DNA of 64,000 nucleotides from Heterocephalus glaber (Eukaryota > Chordata > Mammalia > Rodentia > Bathyergidae). Position numbers and translations under genes: made by a program. The notes under the pieces are model-generated. The model was given only the letters and a program-made list of their open reading frames with translations, searched no databases and was not told the DNA's origin. Of the stretch, positions 29,029 to 39,132 are shown in pieces. Every line of letters starts with the position of its first letter. Within the stretch, counting starts at the first letter, position 1. The stretch lies in contig NW_004624795.1 of the NCBI RefSeq assembly GCF_000247695.1, forward strand, positions 4,625,961 to 4,689,960, in the 5' to 3' direction.

Positions 29029-32000
29029 GTGAGTGGCCCTGTGGAGGGTAGGCAGGTGCGGCTCGGGTTATGGGGCGCAGGGCGGGCAGGTAGTGTCTCG
29101 GGCGAGGTGCTGCGCAGAAAGGGGCGGAGTTGTCTGACTGAGGCTCTGGGGCAGAGGGTGTTACCCTGGGGTGAACCATTGACCCACCTCCGAATGTGAA
29201 TGTGTTGTCCAGGCAGCGGGGCCTCCCACAGGCCGGCATGTTTACTGCCCGGATTTCCACACGCTTGCTGGAGGCCTGCTCTGGGGGTCATGTGACCCGG
29301 CACTGGGTATGTCTGTTGCTAGGACACAAATGCCATGTGGCCCCTGCCTTGCACCTACGCCCATGTCAGAACATGGGTGTGCACCCTGAAGTTCTTGGTG
29401 GTTGGGCCTGTGGTTGCTTGGCCCAGAGGGCTCAGCTGTCCTGGGCCTGAGCCAGAGCGCAGGCTTGGACAGTGGCTCTTGGCTAGGAGAGGCCAGGGCT
29501 ACCATTCCTGCTGAAGGCCACAGCAGGGAGGCGGGCAGGGGAGGCTGTCCCATGCCCGCATGAGCTCCGTTTGAGCTGTCAGGCGATCTCAGTGCCTGTC
29601 TTGTTGGTGCTATGCGTGCTGGGGCAAAAAGGGATGCATTTCCCACTATCCCTGCTTCACCAAGCCGAAAACTGGTGTGACGGCTCCTGGGCCCAGAGCT
29701 CAAGGGAAGGCCCGCTGTGTCCAGCCTGCAGCCGCCTATTCTGAAAGAGCAGGCCGTGTGGTGGGCTGGCTGTGTGGGCCTCGGAGGGACGGCAGAATTG
29801 GCGATGTTGCAGGGCCTGCTCCTGCCCTCAGCCCTCTCGAGTGTTATTGGCTGTCGAAGAGTGTGTGGCTCCTTCTGGGCCTGTGGTCCTCATCCAGGGC
29901 CAGCTGGCAGTACCTGGAGACTTGGTTGTCACAGCTGGGGGTGGAACTAGTATGTAGTGGGTGGGGAGAGGCCAAGGACTTTGCTGAGCCCCCTAAGCAG
30001 CACAGGGTAACAAGGTCGCCCCAGAGCACAGGTTCCTCAGACCTGTTTGTCAGCAGCACTTGGCCGAGAGAAGACTTACTATCTGATCACTGGAGCCAGG
30101 AGCACTTCTTGCCTTGCGGGCCTCTTGTCTTAGACTCTTGCAGTGTTGCTTGGAACTTCATTCTGTGCTCCTTTTCCTGTCCTTCAAGTGGGCTCCAGTC
30201 TGGCCATGCCCGGGAGGGAGGAGGCTGTGCCCAGGGGCAGGATCAGGCAGGCTTGTCCTGGGAGCCCTGCAGGGCAGCTCTGCTCCTGTCCTGCGGGATG
30301 TGTCCTGTGGGACCTGGACGATGCAGGATGCAGCGTGGCGCTGGGTGGGGCTGGGCGGGGCGGGGCAGCATGGCGCCTTGACCTTGCTTCCCTGCACTCA
30401 GGCCCTCGTGAACTTCACGCTCTCACTGAGCCCAGGCCTTTAGCATTGTCCCCGGGAGACAGTGGGTCTGCATGGAGGCCCCAGGCTGGGGGATGGGAAG
30501 CTGTGATGTGTCCAGAACATTTCCTCAGCCACTCAGGATAAAAATACCCGGGTCCGGAGCATGTGACAGCAGCATGGAGCCGTATTATCCCTGGGGTGGC
30601 AGCAGCTCCCATTGCCAGGCTGTTCCATGGCAGCCATGGCCTAGGCCCTGGTCTGGGGTAGGATTCTCCTGGAGGCTGGCACTGTGCCCAGAACGGGGTG
30701 GCCTGGTGACAGCTCTTTCCGGGCTGTGACCAGGGGAACACACTGTCTCTGACTGACCTTAGCTCCGGGGAGTGCCCCCCACTGAAGATCCAGTCCGGTG
30801 GAAAGTGTGTTCTTGGCTCTGCCAGGGCCTTTCCTACTTGGAGAAATGAGGGCCTGGCGGGCTGGTGGGGAGGGGAGTGGGTGGTGCACTGGTGGCCAGG
30901 ATGTTGGCTGGCACCTGTCCCTGAGGGCCGGGCTTCAGGGCTGTGCCCTCCTGGAGTGAGTTGCATACCTGCAAGATGGCTTTCCCCTTTTTCTGCTCTG
31001 GCCTGTTTTAGGGTGACAAAGCTTATGGCCTTTTTGCGGGGGTGGGGTGGGGTCTTGGGTTCCTGTCCTGCCCAGCTTGTGATTCCTGGCCTTGAGGCCG
31101 GCCACAGCTGAGGAACAGGAAAACTTCCACTTCCCAGCAGAGGACTGAGGTTCCAGGTGGGCCTCGGGCCGGAGTGTCTTGCGGGCCTGAGTGGGTTGGG
31201 GGAGTGAGCTGCATCGAGAGGAGAGTGGCGCCCCTTCCCCCAGGGCGCTCTCACTGCGCCACCCAGCTGACTGAGGCTGGGTGGGGCCGCCCGCCCCTGG
31301 GTGCATCTCCTCAAGGAGACGGAGGCGGCCTGGGGATGGGCTGGCTCCTTGCGGCAGCTTCTCCAGCTGTCCTGGCGTAGCGATTGGCTCCCGTCTGCAG
31401 CTAGGTAACAGGCGGTGGGAGGGGATTGGCTCCTTCCTCATCTCCAGCGAAGATTTGGGGGAGGAGATTGGCTGCCTGCGCAGCCTAGGTAACGACAGTG
31501 GGAGGGGATTGGCTCTTTCCGCAGCCCAGCTGCTGACCTGGGGGAGGGGATTGGCTCTGCAGCCTCAGCAGTGACCTGCGGGGTGGGAGGGGGAGGGGAT
31601 TGGCTCCTCGCTGCAGCCTAGGTAACAAGTTTGGGGGGCGTGGGGAGGGGGAGCGCGGGAGGCTAGGCCCTGGAGGGAGCTTGCTTTCCTCTGCAGCGTG
31701 AGCACGGAGCATGGGGTGGGAGTCCCGACTCACTGCAGCCTCTGCGGTGAGCGCCGGGTGGGGGCTGCCGGGCGCCTGAGTGGAACTGGGGTGGTGAGGT
31801 GGGAGGGGGCTGCTCCAGGATGGAGGAAGGGGGCTGGGCAGGGCCGCCCAGGCAGCAGCACGGGCGGGGCACCCTGCTTGGGCCCCTCAGAGCCAGCAAG
31901 GGGCCACCCTTCCAGCTTGGTGTTCGCCCTGCAAGCCGACAGCTCCTTGCAGCCCCCTGTCCGGCTTCCCAGCCCCAGCTGCCCTGGGGCTCCTCTCGCA

Positions 32001-35000
32001 GACCATGACCCGCCTGGACCGCAGCTCTCACAGTGGCAGGGGCCAGGCCAAAGGCAGTCGGCCCCTTAACTCTTTGCTGGCCACTCAGCGGGCAGCCCAG
32101 CCCCGCTCTGGTCCTGGGCCCAGGGCTCCTGTGCAGGTTGGTGGATGGTGGGAGAGCGCAGGGGAGAGGCCCCGGTGGGGGGCCAGGAGGGCAGGGCCAG
32201 GGAGGCGCCTGCTGCAGGACAGGCTCTTTGGGAATGCGGGAAGGCTGCCTGGGTTTTTCAGGCTGGTGAGGGCACTGCCGCGGGCGGCAGCTTGGGCTGT
32301 GTATTGGGGTTCTCTGCTGGTGGCAGTGGGGGTGGCAGTTGGTGCAGGAAGTGCTCAGGAGCTGCAGGGAGAGCTGAGGGAGGCGTTTTGATACCCTGGG
32401 TGGCAGGCAGCGGCGAGCAGTGCTGGGCTGATGGTCCTAGGGGTGATGTCCTTGAGTGGGTCGCCTGCTGGGGAGTCAGTCCTGGGCGTGGCGAGGAAAG
32501 AGTGCCAGCTGGTGTGAGGGACAGTGGGCTGGCCACGCAGGGTGGGGTGCCCAGTGGGATCATCTGACTGCCGGAGGCTCCCCGGGGATCGAGGCAGCTT
32601 GCTGAGCTCAGCCGAGATGGGCATCCTGGCAGGGATGGATCTCGAGGTGAGCCTGGGCAGCAGGAGTTGTGGGTGCTCAGCTTACTCTTGCTGGGAGCCG
32701 GGACGGGCTGGCTGGAGGAAGGGCCGAACGGGCCTCGTTGTCATTGGTTGCATCAGGTGGTTGGAAATGCAGGGATTTTCCTCGCAGGGCCACCCCACCC
32801 CTTTATGCAAATGCAGTGGCACCACAGGCTGATGCAAGCCTGGCCACCACCGGGCAGCTCGGCATGACAGCTCGCCCTTGCATGCTACTGTGCCAGCCTC
32901 CAGAGCACGTTTCGGGGTCTCCCCTGCCCCAGACCACAGGTGTCTCCTGCGTCCTCCCCAGCCCCGGGGTGTCTGGTCCAGACCTCGCCGGGAGGCCTGG
33001 TAGAGGAGGGCAGTCGTGCTGGTGGTGCTTCCTCTGTGGGGGTGGGGCAGTGTTTGGCGGAGGATGAGTGAAGCCTGGGGTGGAGGAGCAGGGGGTGAGG
33101 CCTGCAGGTGTGGGGCTGGGCCCAAGGGCAGGGCAGGGCAGGGCAGGGCAGGGCAGGGCAGGGCAGGGGAGGGAGGGAGGGAGGGAGGGGCTCCGGGGTT
33201 GAGAGCTAAAGTCAAGTCGTGGTCTGTCTTTCAGGACATAGATCTGATTGACATCCTTTGGCGGCAGGATATTGATCTGGGGGCTGGGCGTGAGGTTTTT
33301 GACTATAGCCATCGGCAGAAGGAGCAGGATGTGGATAAGGAGTCTCGAGATGGAAGAGGCGAGCAGGAGGACACCTGGGCGGGCGAGGGCTCAGATGCTC
33401 TGGCCCGGGACCTGCTGGTAGACGGAGAGACCGGGGAGTGCTTCCCTGCACAGGTATGGCCACCTCTGCCGCCGGCCTCTCCTGCACCCCTAGCACCCGC
33501 AGGGTGCTTGCTTCCAGAACGTTCCCTGCAGAAGGCAGTTGGAGACTGTGTCTGAGGGGTGGAGCTCACGCCTGTCTGGGTTTGGGCACTGATGGGCTGC
33601 GTATCAGGAGGACAGGCAGCAGACCCTGAAGTGCTGGGTCTCGCTGGGAGACAGGGAAGGAAACTGCCTGGCCTGGGAGTCGGGGACCGGAGAGAGATGG
33701 CGTGCCTGCAGCTGTGTCAGGGAGAGGCCAGGCCCAGCAGCCAGGGCCTGGGCCAGCCAGACTTAAAGTTGCTGTCACCACAGGTGTGGGTGGGGGGCTG
33801 TTGCCCCTGCCCCTGGAAGAGCCCTTAGGCTGCCCAAGGCCACCTGCCCCTTGGGAGCGTGCTGAGCCCGTGAGCTGGGCCAGAGCAGGCCTAGCGCTCT
33901 GGCTGGCCTTGTCCTCCTGGGGTGAATTCAAGGAAGGAACAGGAAGCAAGGTGCAGCACTGGGAGGAAGGGAAGGTGGTCCTCCTCCCCTGTGACGCCCC
34001 TGTGTTCTGCCCCAGTTCCCAGTGGACGCCGCCAGCCTCCCAGAAGCAGTGCCTAGTGAGGGTGAGCCCCCTGCCCTCCAGAACAGCCTCCTGTCCCCTC
34101 TCCTCACGGGGGCAGAGTCACCGTTTGATTTGGAGCAGCAGTGGCAGGATCTCATGTCCATCATGGAGATGCAGGTAGGGTTGTCCGGGCAGACCTGCTT
34201 CCTGGTGCGCTAGGCCAGTCAGGGCCACAGAGGGCTCTCCAGCCAGGCCGTCCCACTCAGCCTCCTACTTTATTTATTTTATTTATTGATTGATTGATTG
34301 TACCAGGGATCGAACTTGGGACCTTACACTTGCAAGGCAGGCCGCAGAACCACTGAGCTGAATCCCAGGCCCTCGGCCTCATACTGTAAAGGGGAGGCAA
34401 TGGAGGTTCAGCGAGGCTGGGTGATGAGCATGTAGGACAGCAGGGCCTCCTGTCAGGAGCCTGTGGCGCTTGTTCTCCTCGCTGTGCTGAGCTGCCCTGG
34501 ACAGTGAGCGGCCCCAGGTTTCCTGGCCCTCCCTCCACCATGGGGCACTTGGGGCCCAGGAGCCGGGCCGCCTGTGCCGGGCCAAGTAGTCCCGAGGGGT
34601 GGTGGGGGACCGAGCCCTGCCTGGCCTTGTGTCTGGCTGCTCAGTTGTGGTCCGCTGCTGTCTCCCTCCCCCAGGCCATGGAGGTGAACACATCCGGCGG
34701 TGAGACCCTGTACAGTGGCCCTCCCGGGGACGCCCTGAGCACCAGCTACAGCCTGGCCCCCAGCACGGCCATCAACCAGAATGTCAGCCTGCACCAAGCG
34801 TCCCTGGGGAGCTGCAGCCAGGACTTCTCGCTCTTCAGCCCCGAGGTGGAGAGCCTGCCCCCTGCTGCCAGCAGCCCCGTGCTGCTCCCGCTGGTCCCCA
34901 GCAACTCCACCAGCCTCAACGCCACCTTCAGCCCCGGCGGCCTGGCTGGCCTTTTCTTCCCGCCCCAGCTCAACGGCACCGCCAACGACACAGCCGGCCC

Positions 35001-36039
35001 GGAGCTGCCCGACCCCCTGGGCGGCCTGCTGGACGAGGCCATGCTGGACGAGATCAGCCTGATGGACCTGGCCATCGAGGAGGGCTTCAACCCGGCGCAG
35101 GCCTCGCGGCTCGAAGAGGAGTTCGATTCAGACTCGGGCCTCTCCCTGGACTCCAGCCATAGCCCTTCGTCCCTGAGCGGCTCAGAGGGCAGCTCCTCCT
35201 CCGCCTCCTCTGCCTCCTCCGCCTCCTCCTCCGCCTCCTCCGCTTCCTCCTCCACCTCCTCTTCCTTTTCTGAGGAAGGAGCCGTGGGCTACAGCTCCGA
35301 CTCAGAGACCCTGGATCTGGAGGAGGCCGAGGGCGCCGTGGGCTACCAGCCTGAGTATTCCAAGTTCTGCCGCATGAGCTACCAGGACCCGTCGCAGCTC
35401 TCCTGCCTGCCCTACCTGGAGCACGTGGGCCACAACCACACCTACAACCTGGCGCCCAGCGCCCTGGACGCCGCCGACCTGCCCCCCGCCGGCGGCCTTA
35501 AGAGGGGCGGCAAGGAGAAGCAAGCCGACTTCCTGGAGAAGCAGATGAGCCGGGACGAGCACCGCGCCCGCGCCATGAAGATCCCCTTCACCAACGACAA
35601 GATCATCAACCTGCCGGTGGAGGAGTTCAACGAGCTGCTGTCCAAGTACCAGCTGAGCGAGGCGCAGCTCGGCCTCATCCGCGACATCCGGCGCCGCGGC
35701 AAGAACAAGATGGCAGCGCAGAACTGCCGCCGGCGCAAGCTGGACACCATCCTCAACCTGGAGCGCGCCGTGGAGGACCTGCGGCGCGACAAGGCGCGGC
35801 TGCTGCGCGAGAAGGCGGACTCCCTGCGCTCGCTGCGGCAGATGAAGCAGAAGGTCCAGAGCCTGTACCAGGAGGTGTTCGGCCGGCTGCGCGACGAGAA
35901 CGGGCGGCCCTACTCGCCCAGCCAGTACGCGCTGCAGTACGCGGGCGACGGCAGCGTCCTGCTCATCCCGCGCGCCATGGCCGAGCAGCAGGCGCACGCG
36001 CGGCGACAGGAGCGCAAGCCCAAGGAGCGGCGGAAGTGA
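28519..36039 (+). CDS. NFE2L1: NFE2L1 (Nrf1), ER-anchored CNC-bZIP transcription factor (whole coding span)
   Basis: Four canonical exons give 750 residues (human forms 742 and 772). In order: an N-terminal hydrophobic ER anchor (LLQFTILLSLIGV, residues 12-24); the conserved NAWLVH (101-106), where DDI2 cuts human Nrf1 between W103 and L104; acidic activation regions (DIDLIDILWRQDIDLGAGRE); an Asn-glycosylation-rich stretch (NVS, NST, NAT, NGT, NDT); the beta-TrCP degron DSGLS near 449-453; a Ser/Ala linker; the CNC domain (about 590-634, INLPVEEFNELLSKYQLSEA); the basic region RRRGKNKMAAQNCRRRKLD (635-653); a leucine zipper; and the Neh3-like tail VLLIPRAM. With a small MAF partner it binds antioxidant response elements and drives proteasome bounce-back. 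The reading frame is intact. Confidence 0.97.
29029..31369 (+). other. NFE2L1 intron, SINE-free
   Basis: GC-rich intronic sequence with no recognisable mobile element, RNA gene or supported exon upstream of the CCAAT array. Confidence 0.5.
31370..31640 (+). promoter_or_regulatory. CCAAT-box minisatellite, probable internal NFE2L1 promoter
   Basis: Six degenerate units share a core GGGAGGGGATTGGCTC, with TAGGTAAC recurring in three of them. The inverted CCAAT boxes (ATTGG) begin at 31383, 31425, 31467, 31508, 31550 and 31599, so the spacing is 42, 42, 41, 42 and 49 bases, close to four helical turns. ATTGG with flanking G and CT matches the NF-Y site. No TATA box lies downstream. The array directly precedes the candidate exon 1b. 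Confidence 0.65.
31711..31746 (+). CDS. NFE2L1: candidate NFE2L1 alternative first coding exon (1b)
   Basis: ATG opens a 12-codon frame (MGWESRLTAASA) that ends exactly at a good donor, GCG then GTGAGCGCC, in phase 0. Splicing to the exon at 33235 would give MGWESRLTAASA-DIDLIDIL in frame and remove the ER-anchoring amino terminus. A shorter mouse form from an alternative first exon (Nrf1b) has been described, and this is the obvious position for it. The six-copy CCAAT array lies 110-330 bases upstream. No transcript data were available. Confidence 0.6.
33126..33190 (+). repeat. (GGGCA)8 plus (GGGA)n G-rich tract
   Basis: Eight exact GGGCA units (33126-33165) followed by GGGA units, ending 44 bases before the acceptor of the second canonical NFE2L1 exon. 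Each unit has a GGG run, so a G-quadruplex in RNA or DNA is possible. Confidence 0.9.
33235..33453 (+). CDS. NFE2L1: NFE2L1 second canonical coding exon (residues 171-243)
   Basis: It encodes the acidic DIDLIDILWRQDIDLGAGRE segment through ETGECFPAQ. The acceptor is TTTCAG and the donor GTATGG, phase 0 at both ends. It can accept either the canonical upstream exon or the alternative exon at 31711. Confidence 0.95.
33784..33866 (+). pseudogene. decayed TCF11-specific exon of NFE2L1
   Basis: Lies in the intron where the human 30-residue TCF11-specific exon (ending LEECLRLLEATCPFGENAE) belongs. CCCTGGAAGAG, CCTTAGGCTGC, GCCACCTGCCCCTT and GTGCTGAG align in order to codons of that peptide. The block is 83 rather than 90 bases, an in-frame TAG lies at 33826-33828, and GTGAGC now lies three bases beyond the old exon end. 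CAG at 33781-33783 retains the acceptor dinucleotide. It would truncate the protein if spliced in. Confidence 0.7.
34016..34174 (+). CDS. NFE2L1: NFE2L1 third canonical coding exon (residues 244-296)
   Basis: It encodes FPVDAASLPEAVPSEGEPPA through FDLEQQWQDLMSIMEMQ. The acceptor is CCCCAG and the donor GTAGGG, phase 0. Confidence 0.95.
34297..34372 (-). mobile_element. ID SINE in the last NFE2L1 intron
   Basis: GTACCAGGGATCGAACTTGG to GAGCTGAATCCCAGGCCC, preceded by a GATT run. The only SINE between 27.8 and 37.7 kb. Confidence 0.9.
34675..36039 (+). CDS. NFE2L1: NFE2L1 last coding exon (residues 297-750)
   Basis: It runs from AMEVNTSGGE to KPKERRK and TGA. It carries the glycosylation-rich region, the degron, the Ser/Ala linker, CNC-bZIP and the carboxyl tail. 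The acceptor is CCCCCAG. GC content at third positions is very high, which produces long shadow frames on both strands. Confidence 0.97.
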   Translation, partial: AMEVNTSGGETLYSGPPGDALSTSYSLAPSTAINQNVSLHQASLGSCSQDFSLFSPEVESLPPAASSPVLLPLVPSNSTSLNATFSPGGLAGLFFPPQLNGTANDTAGPELPDPLGGLLDEAMLDEISLMDLAIEEGFNPAQASRLEEEFDSDSGLSLDSSHSPSSLSGSEGSSSSASSASSASSSASSASSSTSSSFSEEGAVGYSSDSETLDLEEAEGAVGYQPEYSKFCRMSYQDPSQLSCLPYLEHVGHNHTYNLAPSALDAADLPPAGGLKRGGKEKQADFLEKQMSRDEHRARAMKIPFTNDKIINLPVEEFNELLSKYQLSEAQLGLIRDIRRRGKNKMAAQNCRRRKLDTILNLERAVEDLRRDKARLLREKADSLRSLRQMKQKVQSLYQEVFGRLRDENGRPYSPSQYALQYAGDGSVLLIPRAMAEQQAHARRQERKPKERRK

Positions 36040-37385
36040 AGCGAACGGCGGGTGGAACTGGAGCGGGCCGGGCTGGCCGGGCCTGGGCCTGGGCCTGGGC
36101 GGGACTTGGATGCCTTCTTCCCCCATATATCTATCTTCTCAGAGGGAGGACGGCGGGAGGCGGCCGCGTGACGCTTTGGGGCTGGCTTCCGGGCGGTGGA
36201 AGCGCTGGACCTTCGGGCCGGGCCGACCCCTCCAAGCGAAGGGAGGGCGGCGCTGGCTGGTTTCCCGGAGGTGGAGGTGTGGCGAGGGGCGGCAGAGGGG
36301 GCCGGAGAGGAGGGGGAATGCGGTCTGTGGAGGAAGCGGGGGAGGAAACCCCAAACTTCCAAGCGAGCAGAAAAGAGGAAGGGAAGGTTGAGCTCTGGCC
36401 CGGATTCCAGGCAGCGGGTGTGCGGGGCTCCAGCGGGCCTAGGTGTGGTGAACCCCCAACCCAGGGTCCGCAGACCGGGGCGGCGGGGGGGGGCGGGGGC
36501 GGGGGCGGCTGTCAGGGGCTCGGTCCCCTCTGCTCCTTGCACTCTGGCGCCCTCCAGGGCAGCCTGCCTCTTTGTTTCAGCTGAGTGGGAGCCGGGCGAC
36601 ACTGGCTCACTGGGTAGGGCCGGCCGGGGCAGAGGCCCCAACACCAAGCATGTCCTTCACTGCCCTGCCACTGCCACCTCGCGCCCCGCCCCGCCGTCCT
36701 GGTCCTGGTCCTGCCGCGGTGCCCGCGTCCCATCCGCCTGCATGGAACCGCTGCACTGTACTGCACTGTACCATTGCCTCCTGCCTGGTCCCTGGAGCCC
36801 GGGAGGGTCCCAGCGCAGTGCCTGGGGCGGGGAGGACGCAGGGGAGCCGGGCAGCACCTCCAGGCGGTTGAGCACAGCACGGGCGGCCCGCAGACCGGCC
36901 CGTTCGACCCCGCTTTGATCCTCCTGCGGCCGGGCGTCACCCCTAGGGCGTGGGGTGCTTGTGTGCAGTGAGGAGGTGCCCCAGTCTTCAAAGCTGCTAA
37001 ATGTTCTCTTTGCCATAAAGACTCCGTGTAACTGTGTGAACACTTGGGAGTTCTCTCCCCTGGCCCGAGGTCTTGCCTGCCTTTCTGGGTTTCTTTGTAG
37101 GAGGAGGGGAAGTGTGCCTCCTGGGTCGAGCACAGCCCCGGGCCCAGCCTCGGCCCGGCCCAGGCCGCGGGAGGTTGGGGACACCGACCTCTCCCCGCGC
37201 CCAGGGCTCCCAGCCAAGCAGCAGGGACAGGGGCAGAGCCTGGGAGTGCTTTTTATAAATTATTTTCCTCGTAGATTTTATTTTTAATTTATCTCTGTGA
37301 CCTGCCAGGGAGAGGAGAGAAAAAGAAAGAGGGATGCTGTGAGCACATGACAAAATAAAATAAAATAAAATGGATGATTCATTTT
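36040..37385 (+). other. NFE2L1: NFE2L1 3' UTR
   Basis: From the stop codon to a run of overlapping AATAAA signals. The distal part (from about 37240) is AT-rich and looks like conserved UTR. The proximal part is GC-rich with a GGGCCT triplet repeat at 36077-36097 and a G-run at 36478-36505. It is SINE-free. Confidence 0.7.
37354..37374 (+). terminator. NFE2L1: NFE2L1 polyadenylation signals (overlapping AATAAA)
   Basis: Several AATAAA hexamers overlap in AAAATAAAATAAAATAAAAT, about 1.3 kb after the stop. Cleavage is expected near 37380-37395. Confidence 0.75.
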
Positions 37386-37721
37386 CAGGTGCAGTTTTTC
37401 CCCACTTGGAATTCAGGTGAAGTGGTGGGAGCCAGGGCCGACTGGGACTTGAGTCGGCTACTGAGGCCACTGCAGAGTGCAGCGCTGCCCAGCGTGCAGG
37501 GAAGGACGGGAGGCTCCTGGTGGCCGCTCACCTGTGCTCTGCAGGCTGCGCTTGTGAGCAAGACTTCCTTCAGCGGCCCAGGAGTGAGTGGTCATGTGCG
37601 GGACACCTTGCTGGGGCGATGAGCGCTGCTGGGCACAGGAGCCCGGCCCTCGAACTCACGCTGGCGTTAAGACTGGAAATGACCTCCCAAGCTGAGGTGT
37701 CCAGAAGGACCCCCAAACCAC

Positions 37722-37795
37722 TTGAGCTGGGTGTGGCGGTGCACGCCTGGAATCCCAGCACTCTGGGAGGCCGAAGCAGGAGGAGCACGTTCCTG
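37722..37795 (+). mobile_element. B1 fragment
   Basis: GCTGGGTGTGGCGGTGCACG to GAAGCAGGAGGAGC. Confidence 0.75.
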
Positions 37796-38149
37796 ACGCG
37801 CAGGTGCCACCAAAACCAGCCACCTGCTGTGACCCCAGCCACAAGGAGCAGAAGTTTGGGGCCTCCCCTTGGTGCGTGCTGCACCCCCATGCCCATGTCG
37901 GGGTGGGTGTTTGGTGTGTACCTGGCGGCGTCTGTGACCTTGAGCTCCCAGGTACCCTGTGCCACCTGCCTCAGCCCTGCCCTTTAATGCCTAGAGATAG
38001 ATACCTAGGGTGCAGTGAGTCCCTAAGAGCTGATTCTTCCTTCGGATTGAGGCTTACCAGCGCCCCACTCTCCCCTCGGGGCGGGAAGGGTTTGTCAGAG
38101 CCAAGAGGCCATGTCTCTAACTGGCAGTGGACTCGTTCATTCGTTCATG

Positions 38150-38715
38150 CAGGCCGTGTCTAGTCCGGGGCTGGAACCCAAGGCCTCTGCCTCCTTCCAA
38201 GTGCTCACCACTGAGCCACACTCCGAACCCCTGTACATTTAAAAACCTTTTTCTTAAATTCTTTTATTGGCACATTTTAGGTATATAGTACATTTACATT
38301 TATCATGGGGAACTTGTACCTTTACATAATGTATCCATTTTAAAACAATTTTGAGACAGGGTCTTGCTAAATTGTCCAGGAAGCCCTTTGAACTTGCAAT
38401 CCTGCCTCGGCCTTTGGAGTAGCTAGGATTATAGGCATTGCCACTATGCCTGACCTAAAAGTAAGGTTGTTAAAAGGGAAAAAAACCCCAAAAACTAAAT
38501 TAGAAAAACCTTAATTCATGCTGGGTTTTTGGTTTTTTTTTCTTTTTTGGTACTGGGGATCAAACTCAGGACCTTGTGCTTGCGAGGCAGGTGCCAGGGC
38601 ACCACTGAGCTAAATCCCTGGCCCTGTTTGTTTTTTGAGACATTGTCTATGCAGCCCAAGCTCATGGGGATCCTCCTGCCTCAGCCTGCAGAGTTGGTGA
38701 GCACTGCTGTGGCAG
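38150..38715 (-). mobile_element. old ID, B1, young ID and B1 remnant
   Basis: Old ID 38158-38232, B1 38343-38455, ID 38544-38624 (GGTACTGGGGATCAAACTC), B1 remnant 38632-38715. Confidence 0.75.
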
Positions 38716-39132
38716 GTGGAGTGTTTTCTTGCCCAGGCCTGGGCAAGGGCTGTTGCCATTAAACCTCAGGTCGGAAGTGCAGGGTGGTCCTGGGGCAGCA
38801 GGGCAGCTGGCCTGGGCGAGGTGGGCAGCATACTGGGCCTTGGCCTCAGGGCTGAGGGTTCATTTTCATTCTGGGAGGAGACGAAGGAGACTCGCTGCTG
38901 TCTCCAGGGCTCTGTCCGACTCCCTCATGAAGCTTCGGTTGGAAATACTCAGATCTGAGAGGCGGTGGTCCAGAGACAGCCTTAGGGTTTGGCATTGAGA
39001 TCTGGCCTCCAAGGCGGCTCAGCATTGTGGGGACAGCGGGCGGGCCCCGCCCCCCATTTTAGACCTCGCTGTGCTTCATCTTCTCCTAGCACACAGCTGG
39101 AGGGATCTGTGTCCTCACCACCTTCGATTTCC

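Noticed and set aside
30415..31314. 299-codon minus-strand frame in an NFE2L1 intron
   Set aside because: Low-complexity Pro/Ser/Arg text in GC-rich intron, with no splice or promoter context and no known domain.
35302..36126. 274-codon minus-strand frame opposite the last NFE2L1 exon
   Set aside because: It is a shadow of the strongly GC3-biased bZIP exon. Its leucine-rich text is the complement of the real coding sequence.
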